Shown here: in pieces, positions 1 through 9,553 of the stretch | Layout of the letters: every line of letters begins with the position of its first letter | Numbering within the stretch: the first letter of the stretch is position 1 | Assembly (NCBI RefSeq): GCF_019145355.1 | Contig: NZ_JAHSTY010000002.1 | Location: 992,001 to 1,056,000 of the forward strand | Source: Pseudomonas azadiae | Lineage (GTDB): Bacteria > Pseudomonadota > Gammaproteobacteria > Pseudomonadales > Pseudomonadaceae | DNA length: 64,000 nt | Direction: 5' to 3' | Notes under the pieces: model-generated | Told to the model about the DNA's origin: nothing | Databases searched by the model: none | The model's input: only the letters and a program-made list of their open reading frames with translations | Translations under genes and position numbers: made by a program

Positions 1-26
1 TGAGGGGTCTGTCAGATTCGGTACGG

Positions 27-63
27 TCCATTGTGGGAGCTGGCAAGCCAGCTCCACAATGGA
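27..63. repeat. REP-like hairpin upstream of ttcA
   Basis: Near-perfect inverted repeat with 18-nt and 17-nt arms (27-44 and 47-63) around a 2-nt loop. One C is missing in the right arm. The core TGTGGGAGCTGGC is typical of Pseudomonas REP-type intergenic repeats and recurs at 3762-3781. It lies before the ttcA start and argues against the longer TTG-initiated reading frame that would begin inside it. Confidence 0.7.
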
Positions 64-129
64 ACTCGGTCGTTCATGAAGGTAAAATACCGCGCTTTTC
101 GTCACACACCTCCAGCGGATCCAAGCGCC

Positions 130-954
130 ATGGGCACTCTTACGGTCAACCAGAACAAACTGCAAAAACGCCTGCGTCGCCTGGCCGGTGAAGCGGTCGC
201 CGATTTCAACATGATCGAGGACGGCGACAAGGTCATGGTCTGCCTCTCCGGCGGCAAGGACAGCTACACCCTGCTCGACGTACTGCTGCACCTGCAAAAG
301 GTCGCGCCGATCCAGTTCCAGATCGTCGCCGTCAACATGGACCAGAAGCAGCCGGGCTTTCCTGAACAGGTGCTGCCGGCCTACCTCGAAGCGCTGGGCG
401 TGGAGTACCACATCGTCGAGAAAGACACCTATTCGGTGGTCAAGGAGTTGATCCCGGAAGGCAAGACCACCTGCTCGCTGTGCTCGCGCCTGCGCCGTGG
501 CACGCTGTACACCTTTGCCGACGAGATCGGCGCCACCAAGATGGCCTTGGGTCACCACCGCGACGACATCGTAGAGACTTTCTTCCTCAATATGTTCTTC
601 AACGGCTCGCTCAAGGCCATGCCGCCCAAGTTGCGTGCCGATGACGGGCGCAACGTAGTAATCCGTCCACTGGCGTATTGCAACGAAAAGGACATCCAGG
701 CCTACTCCGACTTCAAGCAATTCCCGATCATCCCGTGCAACCTCTGCGGCTCCCAGGAAAACCTGCAGCGCCAGGTGGTCAAGGAAATGCTCCTGGACTG
801 GGAGCGCAAGACCCCCGGCCGCACCGAAAGCATCTTCCGCAGCCTGCAGAATGTGCAGCCTTCGCAGTTGGCCGACCGTAACCTGTTCGACTTCGCCAGC
901 CTGAAAATCGATGAAACCGCGGCGTCGCGCTTCGTCAATGTAGTGAACCTCTGA
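130..954 (+). CDS. ttcA: tRNA 2-thiocytidine(32) synthetase TtcA
   Basis: A 274-residue protein of the TtcA/TtuA ATPase family, which thiolates C32 of certain tRNAs in the cytoplasm using ATP and an Fe-S cluster. The PP-loop SGGKDS is at residues 40-45. The two CxxC pairs expected to hold the cluster are at Cys115/Cys118 (CSLC) and Cys203/Cys206 (CNLC). The frame stays open upstream to a TTG at 31, but that stretch runs through a REP-like hairpin. The ATG at 130 ([10 protein letters not shown]) matches the family N-terminus as I remember it, so I chose it. The next gene starts 67 bp downstream. Confidence 0.95.
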   Translation: MGTLTVNQNKLQKRLRRLAGEAVADFNMIEDGDKVMVCLSGGKDSYTLLDVLLHLQKVAPIQFQIVAVNMDQKQPGFPEQVLPAYLEALGVEYHIVEKDTYSVVKELIPEGKTTCSLCSRLRRGTLYTFADEIGATKMALGHHRDDIVETFFLNMFFNGSLKAMPPKLRADDGRNVVIRPLAYCNEKDIQAYSDFKQFPIIPCNLCGSQENLQRQVVKEMLLDWERKTPGRTESIFRSLQNVQPSQLADRNLFDFASLKIDETAASRFVNVVNL

Positions 955-1021
955 GTGGTTTCAACGCTCTGACACACGGCGCTTGCGGGCGCCGTTTTCA
1001 ATTCAACTGCCAGGAGAGGGC

Positions 1022-1693
1022 ATGCGCGATTACAAGTGGCTGCACGAATATTGTCTGAACCGCTTCGGTTCGTCGGCCGAGCTGGAAGCCCATCTGCCTG
1101 TACCCAAGACCCCGGCGCAGTTGCGCAAGATCAGCGATGATCGTTATTTGTCGACGTTGGCCCTGCGCGTATTTCGTGCCGGCTTGAAGCACAGTGTGGT
1201 GGACGGCAAATGGCCGGCGTTCGAGCAGGTGTTCTTCGGCTTCGACCCGGAAAAAGTCGTGCTGATGGGCGCCGAGCACCTGGAGCGGCTGATGCAGGAC
1301 ACGCGCATCATCCGTCACTTGGGCAAGCTCAAGAGCGTGCCGCGCAATGCGCAGATGATTCTGGATATCGAGCAGGAGAAGGGCAGCTTTGGCGCGTTTG
1401 TCGCCGACTGGCCGGTGACCGACATCGTCGGGCTGTGGAAGTACCTGAGCAAGCACGGCCATCAGCTCGGCGGGCTGTCGGCGCCGCGTTTCCTGCGCAT
1501 GGTCGGCAAGGACACGTTTGTGCCGAGTTATGACGTGGTCGCGGCCTTGAGCGCACAGAAGATCGTCGACAAAGCGCCGACCAGCCTGCGCGACCTGGCG
1601 ACGGTGCAGGACGCGTTCAACCAGTGGCACGCCGAGAGTGGGCGGCCGATGTGCCAGTTGTCGATGATGCTGGCGTATACGGTGAATCATTGA
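1022..1693 (+). CDS. DNA-3-methyladenine glycosylase I family protein
   Basis: A 223-residue protein that I recognise as a Tag/HhH-family DNA-3-methyladenine glycosylase I, a base-excision repair enzyme that removes 3-methyladenine. Supporting features are the length, the aromatic-rich helical sequence and the motif LSAPRFLRMVGKDTFVPSYD in the second half. It is divergent from E. coli Tag. The start is fixed by the strong ribosome site AGGAGAGGG three bases before ATG 1022. It follows ttcA on the same strand. A complementary frame covering nearly the whole gene is a GC-rich shadow. Confidence 0.75.
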   Translation: MRDYKWLHEYCLNRFGSSAELEAHLPVPKTPAQLRKISDDRYLSTLALRVFRAGLKHSVVDGKWPAFEQVFFGFDPEKVVLMGAEHLERLMQDTRIIRHLGKLKSVPRNAQMILDIEQEKGSFGAFVADWPVTDIVGLWKYLSKHGHQLGGLSAPRFLRMVGKDTFVPSYDVVAALSAQKIVDKAPTSLRDLATVQDAFNQWHAESGRPMCQLSMMLAYTVNH

Positions 1694-1710
1694 GACCGAG
1701 GCGATGCTAT

Positions 1711-1790
1711 CGCGAGCAAGCCCGCTCCCACATTTGTCCGCATACATCCTTTGAAATGCGGTCGAATGTGGGAGCGGGCTTGCTCGCGAA
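1711..1790. repeat. REPIN-type inverted repeat pair
   Basis: The arms CGCGAGCAAGCCCGCTCCCA (from 1711) and its complement TGGGAGCGGGCTTGCTCGCG (to 1789) face each other across about 40 bp. This is the commonest REP doublet of fluorescent pseudomonads. It sits between the convergent glycosylase and DUF2069 genes, where it could end transcription from both sides. Confidence 0.85.
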
Positions 1791-1799
1791 GGCTGACTA

Positions 1800-3164
<1,365 letters not shown>

Positions 3165-3279
3165 GTGCGGGTCGCATCTTGCGTAAGGTGGCGGGTATTC
3201 TACCTGCGCTGCGGCCCGTCCTTAAACCGTAAGAGGCGATAGGTCGCAGCCAACGTTCATTTTTGCGAAGGATTACCCC

Positions 3280-3741
3280 ATGACTAAGCGACTGATCGGT
3301 GCACTGGCGATCATCACAACCCTGCTGCTCAGCGGCTGCGGTAACGATTACGGCGTTGACCAGAATGGTCGGAAGGTGGCGGCCGAACGCTTGGACAAGC
3401 AGTGGCTGGTGATCAATTACTGGGCCGAATGGTGTGGCCCGTGCCGCACGGAAATCCCTGAACTCAATGCCCTGGCCGAGCAGTTGAAGGCGCAGAACGT
3501 GGGCGTATTCGGGGTCAATTTCGACAATGTGCAGGGTGAGGAACTCAAAGCCGCCAGCGACAAGCTGGGCATCAAGTTCACGGTGCTGGCGCAGAACCCG
3601 GAAGGCATCTTCGATATCCCGCGCAGCGAAGCGTTGCCGGTGACCTACATCATTGATGACCAGGGCAAGGTGCGTGAGCAGTTGATGGGCGAGCAGACGG
3701 CGGAAGGGGTGCTGGCCAAACTCAAGGCCTTGCGCGGTTAA
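3280..3741 (+). CDS. TlpA-family thioredoxin-like lipoprotein
   Basis: A 153-residue predicted lipoprotein. The signal sequence ends in the lipobox LLSGC with Cys20, and the thioredoxin domain carries the redox site WCGPC (Cys52 and Cys55). It also has a cis-proline region (EALPVTYIID), consistent with a TlpA/ResA disulfide reductase anchored in the envelope. The ATG follows GAAGGATTACCCC. It is transcribed divergently from arsC across a 115-bp gap and stands alone. Confidence 0.9.
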   Translation: MTKRLIGALAIITTLLLSGCGNDYGVDQNGRKVAAERLDKQWLVINYWAEWCGPCRTEIPELNALAEQLKAQNVGVFGVNFDNVQGEELKAASDKLGIKFTVLAQNPEGIFDIPRSEALPVTYIIDDQGKVREQLMGEQTAEGVLAKLKALRG

Positions 3742-3761
3742 AAATGTGCGTAGCTGGCTGG

Positions 3762-3781
3762 TGTGGGAGCTGGCTCCCACA
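3762..3781. repeat. Short REP-like palindrome
   Basis: TGTGGGAGC-TG-GCTCCCACA is a perfect 9-bp stem with a 2-nt loop between the convergent TlpA-like and META-domain genes. It has the same core as the hairpin at 27-63. It may act as a bidirectional terminator or mRNA 3' stabiliser. Confidence 0.65.
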
Positions 3782-3804
3782 GGAAAACCGATCCAGAGGG
3801 GATT

Positions 3805-4209
3805 TCAGCCTTCTTCCAGCCACAGGCGAATCGGCTTGCCCTCGGCCGGCCAGAAACGCGTCTGCTCGATCGGCGAAATGTCCCAGCGTTGCACGTTTTG
3901 CAGGGCCTGGAAGAAGCGGTGTTCCTGCTCCATCAATGCCTCGGCGCAGAGCTTGCGGGTGCTGCCGATCTTGCCGAAGCTGAGCGTGTTGCCGTCGACG
4001 GTGTACGGCGCAAACCAGTGGTTGCAACCGCCGTTGCCGTAGGCGCGGCCATCGGCGCCGAGGGTGACGGTCAGGTGCGCGTAATCCATCAGCGGCCGTT
4101 CACCGATCCATTCCACCACATAGCTGTGATCGCGCTTGAGCTTGACCGCGTCTCCGGCGCAGCCGGTCAGGGCCACTCCGAGGGCCGCGAGCAGAAGCAG
4201 GCCTTTCAT
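3805..4209 (-). CDS. META-domain lipoprotein (HslJ-like)
   Basis: A 134-residue predicted lipoprotein. The signal peptide MKGLLLLAALGVALTGC ends in lipobox LTGC at Cys17, followed by a META/HslJ domain with YGNGGCNHWFAPY and a KIGSTRKLC region. META-domain proteins are small envelope proteins linked to heat and antibiotic stress; the exact role is unknown. ATG 4209 overlaps the stop of the upstream gene by 4 nt (ATGA), so the two are translationally coupled. The longer frame to 4431 overlaps that gene entirely and is rejected. Confidence 0.82.
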   Translation of the reverse strand: MKGLLLLAALGVALTGCAGDAVKLKRDHSYVVEWIGERPLMDYAHLTVTLGADGRAYGNGGCNHWFAPYTVDGNTLSFGKIGSTRKLCAEALMEQEHRFFQALQNVQRWDISPIEQTRFWPAEGKPIRLWLEEG

Positions 4210-4646
4210 TGCGCGGCCTTCTGGCACTTCGGGCAGCGGTGCGTGTCGCCCTCGCTGGCCCAGCCCAACTCGGCGATGCGCGCGTTGGCCGCCGGTTGCA
4301 GGGGCTCCCTGGTCAGCTTGGTTTCCACCGCGAATTCGAACTCCAACGCTGCATCGCAGCTGTTGCAGTTGACCTTCCAGGTGTGAATCTCCAGTTCGCC
4401 GAACTTCGGCCCCTGGGCCATGGCGACCCACTGGCCCGCCGGGCGGATGGAGTAGCGCGCGTCGCCTTCGACGGTGAGGCGCATCGACAGGGTTTTACTG
4501 CCACGCAGGGTGACGATCAACACGTCGCCATGCTTGATCGAACCGCCGTTGCCAGTGACCTGGTAACGGCCCGGCACCAGGGCACGGCATTCGATCAGGG
4601 TGTGTTGCGGGCTCAGCAAACTGAAGCGGAAATCGTGTTCGGCCAT
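4206..4646 (-). CDS. Conserved hypothetical protein with C-terminal CPKC motif
   Basis: A 146-residue soluble protein that I do not recognise by family name. It has two cysteine pairs, NCNSC near residue 94 and RCPKC six residues before the end, which could form a zinc site. The rest looks beta-rich. The start is ATG 4646 (MAEHDFRF), preceded by GGAGGATCC. It overlaps the META lipoprotein gene by 4 nt, implying a functional or at least expression link. Confidence 0.7.
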   Translation of the reverse strand: MAEHDFRFSLLSPQHTLIECRALVPGRYQVTGNGGSIKHGDVLIVTLRGSKTLSMRLTVEGDARYSIRPAGQWVAMAQGPKFGELEIHTWKVNCNSCDAALEFEFAVETKLTREPLQPAANARIAELGWASEGDTHRCPKCQKAAQ

Positions 4647-4717
4647 GGATCCTCCAAATAGGCGCGGCATCCTATCACGGGTGCTTGCTCATCATGAGCC
4701 TGGTATGTGACCGCTGA

Positions 4718-5707
4718 TCAACCGTCGACAAGGTTCTGCGCCCGCCCATCGGCCCAGGCGGCAATGTTGGCCAAAGTGGTGCCGGCGATGGCGGCCAGGG
4801 CTTCGCGGGTGAGGAAGGCCTGGTGGGCGGTGATGATCACATTCGGGAAGGTCAGCAGGCGCGCGAGGACATCGTCCTGCAAGGGCAGGTCGGAGCGGTC
4901 TTCGAAAAACAGTTGGGCTTCTTCCTCATACACATCCAGCCCGAGGTAGCCCAACTGGCCGTCCTTGAGCGCTTCGATGAGCGCCGGAGTGTCGACCAGC
5001 CCACCGCGACCGGTGTTGATCAGCATCGCGCCGCGCTGCATCTGCGCCAGGGAGCGGGCGTTGATCAGGTGTTGACTGTCGGCGGTCAGCGGGCAGTGCA
5101 GGCTGATGATCTGCGCCTGGGCGAGCAATTCGGGCAGGCTCACGTAGCCTGCGCCGAGCGCCAGGACCTCTGGGTTGGGAAAGGGGTCGCAGGCGAGCAG
5201 CCGGCAACCGAAGCCGGCCATGATCCGGGCGAAGGTCGCGCCGATCTGCCCGGTGCCGACCACCCCGACGGTCTTGCCCACCAGGTCAAAACCGGTGAGG
5301 CCATGCAGGCTGAAATCGCCATCGCGGGTGCGGTTATAGGCGCGATGCAGACGGCGGTTGAGGGCCAGGATCAGCGCGACCGCATGCTCGGCTACCGCGT
5401 GGGGCGAATAGGCCGGCACGCGTACGATGGCCAGGCCCAGGCGCTTGGCGGCGGTCAGGTCCACATGGTTGTAGCCCGCCGAGCGCAGGGCGATCAGCCG
5501 CGTGCCGCCCTTGGCCAACTGTTCCAGCACTGGGGCACTGAGGTCGTCGTTGATAAAGGCGCACACCACTTCGTGATGTTCGGCCAGGGCCACGGTGTCG
5601 AGGTTGAGCCGGGCGGGCTGGAACTGCAGCGCCAGGCCCGCCGGCAGCGGCTCGCCGAGAAAACTGTCGCGATCGTACGCCTGGCTGCTGAAAAGAATGA
5701 CGCGCAT
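4718..5707 (-). CDS. ldhA: D-lactate dehydrogenase / D-2-hydroxyacid dehydrogenase
   Basis: A 329-residue NAD-dependent D-2-hydroxyacid dehydrogenase, closest by inspection to fermentative LdhA. The Rossmann motif GVVGTGQIG is near residue 150. The catalytic region holds NTGRGGLVD with Arg, DVYEEE with Glu, and ITAHQAFLT with the catalytic His. The enzyme interconverts pyruvate and D-lactate in the cytoplasm. ATG 5707 (MRVILFSSQ) is chosen over a start six codons upstream because of the GGGAGCC-like ribosome site. It lies downstream of gacS but is separated from it by a large REPIN. Confidence 0.88.
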   Translation of the reverse strand: MRVILFSSQAYDRDSFLGEPLPAGLALQFQPARLNLDTVALAEHHEVVCAFINDDLSAPVLEQLAKGGTRLIALRSAGYNHVDLTAAKRLGLAIVRVPAYSPHAVAEHAVALILALNRRLHRAYNRTRDGDFSLHGLTGFDLVGKTVGVVGTGQIGATFARIMAGFGCRLLACDPFPNPEVLALGAGYVSLPELLAQAQIISLHCPLTADSQHLINARSLAQMQRGAMLINTGRGGLVDTPALIEALKDGQLGYLGLDVYEEEAQLFFEDRSDLPLQDDVLARLLTFPNVIITAHQAFLTREALAAIAGTTLANIAAWADGRAQNLVDG

Positions 5708-5790
5708 TGAAAAGGCTCCCTGCAATCGTAAGTCTGGATAGGCTGCCCCTGTGGCTGCCCGCGATAGCTATAAGTATCTACACCTCTTTG

Positions 5791-5922
5791 TAGTGAGCGG
5801 GCTTGCCCCGCGCTGGGTGGCGAAGCCGCCCCCATACCAGGCGACTTGGATTTATCTGGAACTCGGCGGCGTCTTTTATTGGGGCGGCTTCGCCACCCAG
5901 CGCGGGGCAAGCCCGCTCACTA
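5791..5922. repeat. Large REPIN with 42-bp perfect arms
   Basis: The arm at 5791-5832 is repeated as its exact reverse complement at 5881-5922, with a 48-bp spacer. The outer flanks (ATCTACAC near 5775 and GTGTAGAT near 5957) continue the symmetry imperfectly. The arms contain GAGCGGGCTTGCCCCGCGCTGGG, a form I recall as abundant between genes in P. fluorescens genomes. It separates gacS from ldhA. Confidence 0.9.
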
Positions 5923-5979
5923 CAGAACAGATGCTCGCATGCCCTCAAAGAAGATGTGTAGATGCCGATCCTATAGGCG

Positions 5980-8733
5980 TCAGGCCTTGACCCGCGCTTC
6001 ACTGGCCAGGCGCGCGATCGACATGTCCAGTTCGTCCAGTGCGTGCAGGGCCTTGGCGTCGTCTTGCTTGAGCAGGGTTTCGGCGCGGTGGCAGGCGGCA
6101 CGCAGTTGCGGGACACCGCAATAACGGGTCGCGCCATGCAGGCGGTGCACACGTTCGATCAAGGCGTTGTTGTCGCTGGCGTCACGCGCAAGGGTGATGG
6201 CCAGGCGATCGGCTTCCAGGGAGGCCAGCAACATCGCCAGCATATCGGCCGCCAGGTCCGCCTTGCCGGCGGCCAGGCGCAAGCCTTCCTCGTGGTCGAG
6301 CACCGGCAGCTTCACTCCAGGGCCAAGGCCTTCCGTTGCGCGCTCCGGCGCCTGGTTGCGCAGGGCCAGGCCGGTCCATTTCAACACCACCTGGGCCAGT
6401 TGCCGCTCGCTGATGGGTTTGGTCAGGTAATCGTCCATGCCGCTTTGCAGCAAGGCACGTTTTTCATTGGCCATGGCGTGGGCGGTGAGGGCGACCACCG
6501 GCAGTGGGGTGCCGCTGCGTTCGCTTTCCCATTGGCGGATCGCCTCGGTGCTCTGGCGACCGTCCATGCCGGGCATCTGCACGTCCATCAGCACCAGGTC
6601 GAAGGTGTCCTGTTTCACCGCGTCGACAGCCGCGTACCCGCTTTCCACTGCGCGCACCCGAGCGCCCATGTCTTCCAGCAGGGTCTGGACCAGCAGCAGG
6701 TTCGCCGGGTTGTCATCCACGCACAGCACGCGCGGTGCCCGGCTGGACAGCGGCTCGCCCGGTTCGCTGCGCGCCGGGCGCGGGCTGATCAGGTCGGACA
6801 ACGCGCGGCGCAACTTGCGCGTGCACGCCGGCTTGGCCTGCAATTGGCTGTTGGGGTTGGGCACGGACTGGTTGAACAGCATCTGTTCGGTGGTGGGGCA
6901 CAGCACCAGCACCTTGCAGCCCAGGTGTTCCAAGTCCCACAAGTGCTGGTTGAGGCGCTCGGGCGGGATGTCGTTGGCGGTGACGCCGAGTACCGCGAGG
7001 TCGATGGCCTGGTCGGTCTGGTGCGCGCTGGTGATGCCGTTGGTCAGGCTTTCCAATGTATTGAACGGCGTGACTTCCAGGCCGCAGTCTTCCAGTTGGT
7101 GCTGCAATGCCTGGCGCGCCAGCTCGTGGTTTTCCAGCACCGCCACGCGATGGCCCAGCAGCGGCGCGCACGGCAAGTCCTCGACGTCGTCGCGGGTCTT
7201 GGGCAGGTTGAGGCTGATCCAGAACTCCGAGCCTTCGCCCGGCGTGCTGTCGACGCCGATTTCACCGCCCATCTGTTCGATCAGGCGCTTGGAAATCACC
7301 AGGCCCAACCCCGTGCCGCCCGGTTGGCGCGACAATGAATTATCGGCCTGGCTGAACGCCTGGAACAGTGCGCGCACGTCCTGGCTGGACAGGCCGATGC
7401 CGGTGTCCTGCACGCTGATGCGCAGTTGCACGCTGTCTTCCTGCTCGTCCTCGATCATCGCGCGGGCCACGATAGTGCCTTCGCGGGTGAACTTGATCGC
7501 GTTGCTGATCAGGTTGGTGAGGATCTGTTTGAGACGCAGCGGGTCGCCGACCAACGCCAGCGGCGTGTCGCGATAGACCAGGCTCACCAGTTCCAGCTGC
7601 TTGGCATGGGCGGCCGGGGCGAGGATGGTCAGGGTGTCCTGCAGCAAGTCGCGCAGGTTGAACGGAATGCTGTCGAGCACCAGCTTGCCGGCTTCGATTT
7701 TCGAGAAGTCGAGGATCTCGTTGATGATGCCCAGCAGGTTGTCGGCGGACTTTTCGATAGTGCCCAGGTAGTCGAGCTGGCGTGGCGTCAGCTCGCTTTT
7801 TTGCAGCAAATGGGTAAAACCGAGGATGCCATTGAGCGGCGTGCGGATTTCATGGCTCATGTTGGCCAGGAACTCCGACTTGATACGACTGGCCTCCAGG
7901 GCTTCCTTGCGGGCCAGGTCCAGCTCGATGTTCTGGATCTCGATGGTTTCCAGGTTCTGGCGCACGTCTTCGGTGGCCTGGTCGATGCTGTGCTGCAGTT
8001 CTTCCTGGGCATTCTGCAGGGTCTCGGCCATGCGGTTGATGCCGAGGGCGAGCTGGTCCAGTTCCTGGCTGCCCAGCGGCGGCAAGCGGGTTTCCAGGTT
8101 GCCGTCCTTGAGTTGCGCCACGGCTTGCTTGATCTGGCCGATCGGCGAATTGATCGTACGGCTGATGCGCAGGGCCAGGGCCGCGGTGCAGATCAGGCCA
8201 ATGGCGATCAGCAGGAGGCTGGCGAACAGGCTGCGGTAACCGCGCAGCAACATGCCGTTGTGGGACAGTTCCACTTCGACCCAGCCCAGCAGACGGTCGG
8301 CTTCATCCGGGATCAGGTCGCCGGCCAGGTTGCGGTGACGGCCGAACACTGGCAGCAGGTAGCGGGTGGCGTCGTTGCCGGTGCGCTGCAGCAGGTGTGA
8401 GCTATTGCCGACGGGCGCCTGGTTGAGCATGGTCGGGCCCGCATGGGCGAGCGGCGCGCGGTCCGGGCCCAGGAAGGCGACGGTGCGTACGTCCTGTTGT
8501 TCCAGCGACTGGGTGGCGATGCGCTCCAGCAGGTCGGCGTTGCGCGCGCTCAGGGCGGGCGCCACCAACGGGGCCAACTGCTCGGCGATCATTTCGCCGC
8601 GTTGCAGCAATTGGGCCTGCAACTCCGAGAGCTGCATCCAGGTGAAGTAGCCGCCCAGCAACGAGGCCATCAGGCTGGTCGGTAATAAGGTCAGCAACAG
8701 TACGCGGCCTTTTATCCCCATTCTTGTCAGCAC
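5980..8733 (-). CDS. gacS: Hybrid sensor histidine kinase GacS (BarA family)
   Basis: A 917-residue inner-membrane tripartite sensor kinase that controls the Gac/Rsm pathway through the response regulator GacA (secondary metabolism, biofilm, virulence). Domains in order: TM1 near 10-30; periplasmic domain to about 165; TM2 near 168-190; HAMP near 190-245; HisKA with the phospho-acceptor His near 294 ([11 protein letters not shown]); HATPase near 400-520; a degenerate region; receiver domain near 665-790 with [12 protein letters not shown]; and a C-terminal HPt domain with [11 protein letters not shown]. Length and order match GacS. The frame appears intact, which matters because gacS often picks up mutations in culture. 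Confidence 0.95.
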   Translation of the reverse strand: MLTRMGIKGRVLLLTLLPTSLMASLLGGYFTWMQLSELQAQLLQRGEMIAEQLAPLVAPALSARNADLLERIATQSLEQQDVRTVAFLGPDRAPLAHAGPTMLNQAPVGNSSHLLQRTGNDATRYLLPVFGRHRNLAGDLIPDEADRLLGWVEVELSHNGMLLRGYRSLFASLLLIAIGLICTAALALRISRTINSPIGQIKQAVAQLKDGNLETRLPPLGSQELDQLALGINRMAETLQNAQEELQHSIDQATEDVRQNLETIEIQNIELDLARKEALEASRIKSEFLANMSHEIRTPLNGILGFTHLLQKSELTPRQLDYLGTIEKSADNLLGIINEILDFSKIEAGKLVLDSIPFNLRDLLQDTLTILAPAAHAKQLELVSLVYRDTPLALVGDPLRLKQILTNLISNAIKFTREGTIVARAMIEDEQEDSVQLRISVQDTGIGLSSQDVRALFQAFSQADNSLSRQPGGTGLGLVISKRLIEQMGGEIGVDSTPGEGSEFWISLNLPKTRDDVEDLPCAPLLGHRVAVLENHELARQALQHQLEDCGLEVTPFNTLESLTNGITSAHQTDQAIDLAVLGVTANDIPPERLNQHLWDLEHLGCKVLVLCPTTEQMLFNQSVPNPNSQLQAKPACTRKLRRALSDLISPRPARSEPGEPLSSRAPRVLCVDDNPANLLLVQTLLEDMGARVRAVESGYAAVDAVKQDTFDLVLMDVQMPGMDGRQSTEAIRQWESERSGTPLPVVALTAHAMANEKRALLQSGMDDYLTKPISERQLAQVVLKWTGLALRNQAPERATEGLGPGVKLPVLDHEEGLRLAAGKADLAADMLAMLLASLEADRLAITLARDASDNNALIERVHRLHGATRYCGVPQLRAACHRAETLLKQDDAKALHALDELDMSIARLASEARVKA

Positions 8734-8903
8734 GCCACTCTCCTGCTACCACATTGATATCTACGATTGCCCGGGCATCCGGCCCGCGCCACCTGCGCAG
8801 TGTAGCCATTTGCGCGGCGTGGAATCTCGTAAATTTATGACGGACGGCGATCTTCAGGGGATTCGGCAACCTTTGGCGGCAGTGGGTGCATCGATGTCGA
8901 CGG

Positions 8904-9419
8904 TCAGGCGCGGCGCTGTTTGCGTTTTTTCCACTGATGGGCAACCCACCAGCGCCAATACCCCATGGTCAGGCAGTAGGCGAGAGCGCCCAGCACCAGC
9001 CCCAACACCACTGAACCCAGCAGGAACGGCTGCCACAGCGTGCTTAATTGCCCGCTGATCCACTCCCAGGTCAAGTCGTCCGGAAGGCTGCGCGGCGGCA
9101 CATTCATCAGCCACGCGCCGGTCATGTAGGTGCACACGAACACCACCGGCATGGTGATCGGGTTGGTCAGCCACACGAGGCTGACCGCGATGGGCATATT
9201 GCCGCGCACCGCGATCGCCAGGACCGCCGCGAGCAGCATTTGCAAGGGAATCGGGATAAAGGCCGCGAACAAACCCACGGCCATCGCGCGCGCGACCGAG
9301 TGCCGGTTCAGGTGCCACAGGTTAGGGTCATGCAGCAACGTGCCGAGAAACTGTAATGACTTGTGTTCCCGGATACTGCTGGGGTCGGGCATGTACCGTT
9401 TGAATAAGCGCCGGGGCAT
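8904..9419 (-). CDS. DUF2062 family membrane protein
   Basis: A 171-residue protein. The short N-terminal region (PRRLFKRYMP) and the hydrophobic core with AVGLFAAFIPIPLQMLLAA and WLTNPITMPVVFVCTYMTG are the DUF2062 signature, followed by another hydrophobic segment and a basic tail. Function is unknown. In Pseudomonas it commonly sits beside comEC, as here, transcribed divergently across 134 bp. Confidence 0.85.
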   Translation of the reverse strand: MPRRLFKRYMPDPSSIREHKSLQFLGTLLHDPNLWHLNRHSVARAMAVGLFAAFIPIPLQMLLAAVLAIAVRGNMPIAVSLVWLTNPITMPVVFVCTYMTGAWLMNVPPRSLPDDLTWEWISGQLSTLWQPFLLGSVVLGLVLGALAYCLTMGYWRWWVAHQWKKRKQRRA

Positions 9420-9553
9420 AAGGGGTCCAGGTCAGTTCGAGGGGCAAGTATGCGCGCATTCTATAAACAGAAAATTCAGACTTTGTGACAAAACATCAGA
9501 GGCAGTGTTGGGCTGCCGGTCAAGACTAATGGATCACTTGAAAAGGATGACTC

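Noticed and set aside
998..1747. 249-codon minus-strand frame opposite the glycosylase gene
   Set aside because: Mirror of a well supported gene; histidine/glutamine-rich shadow composition.
6043..8400. Long plus-strand frames of up to 431 codons inside gacS
   Set aside because: GC-rich shadow frames opposite a gene with full domain support.
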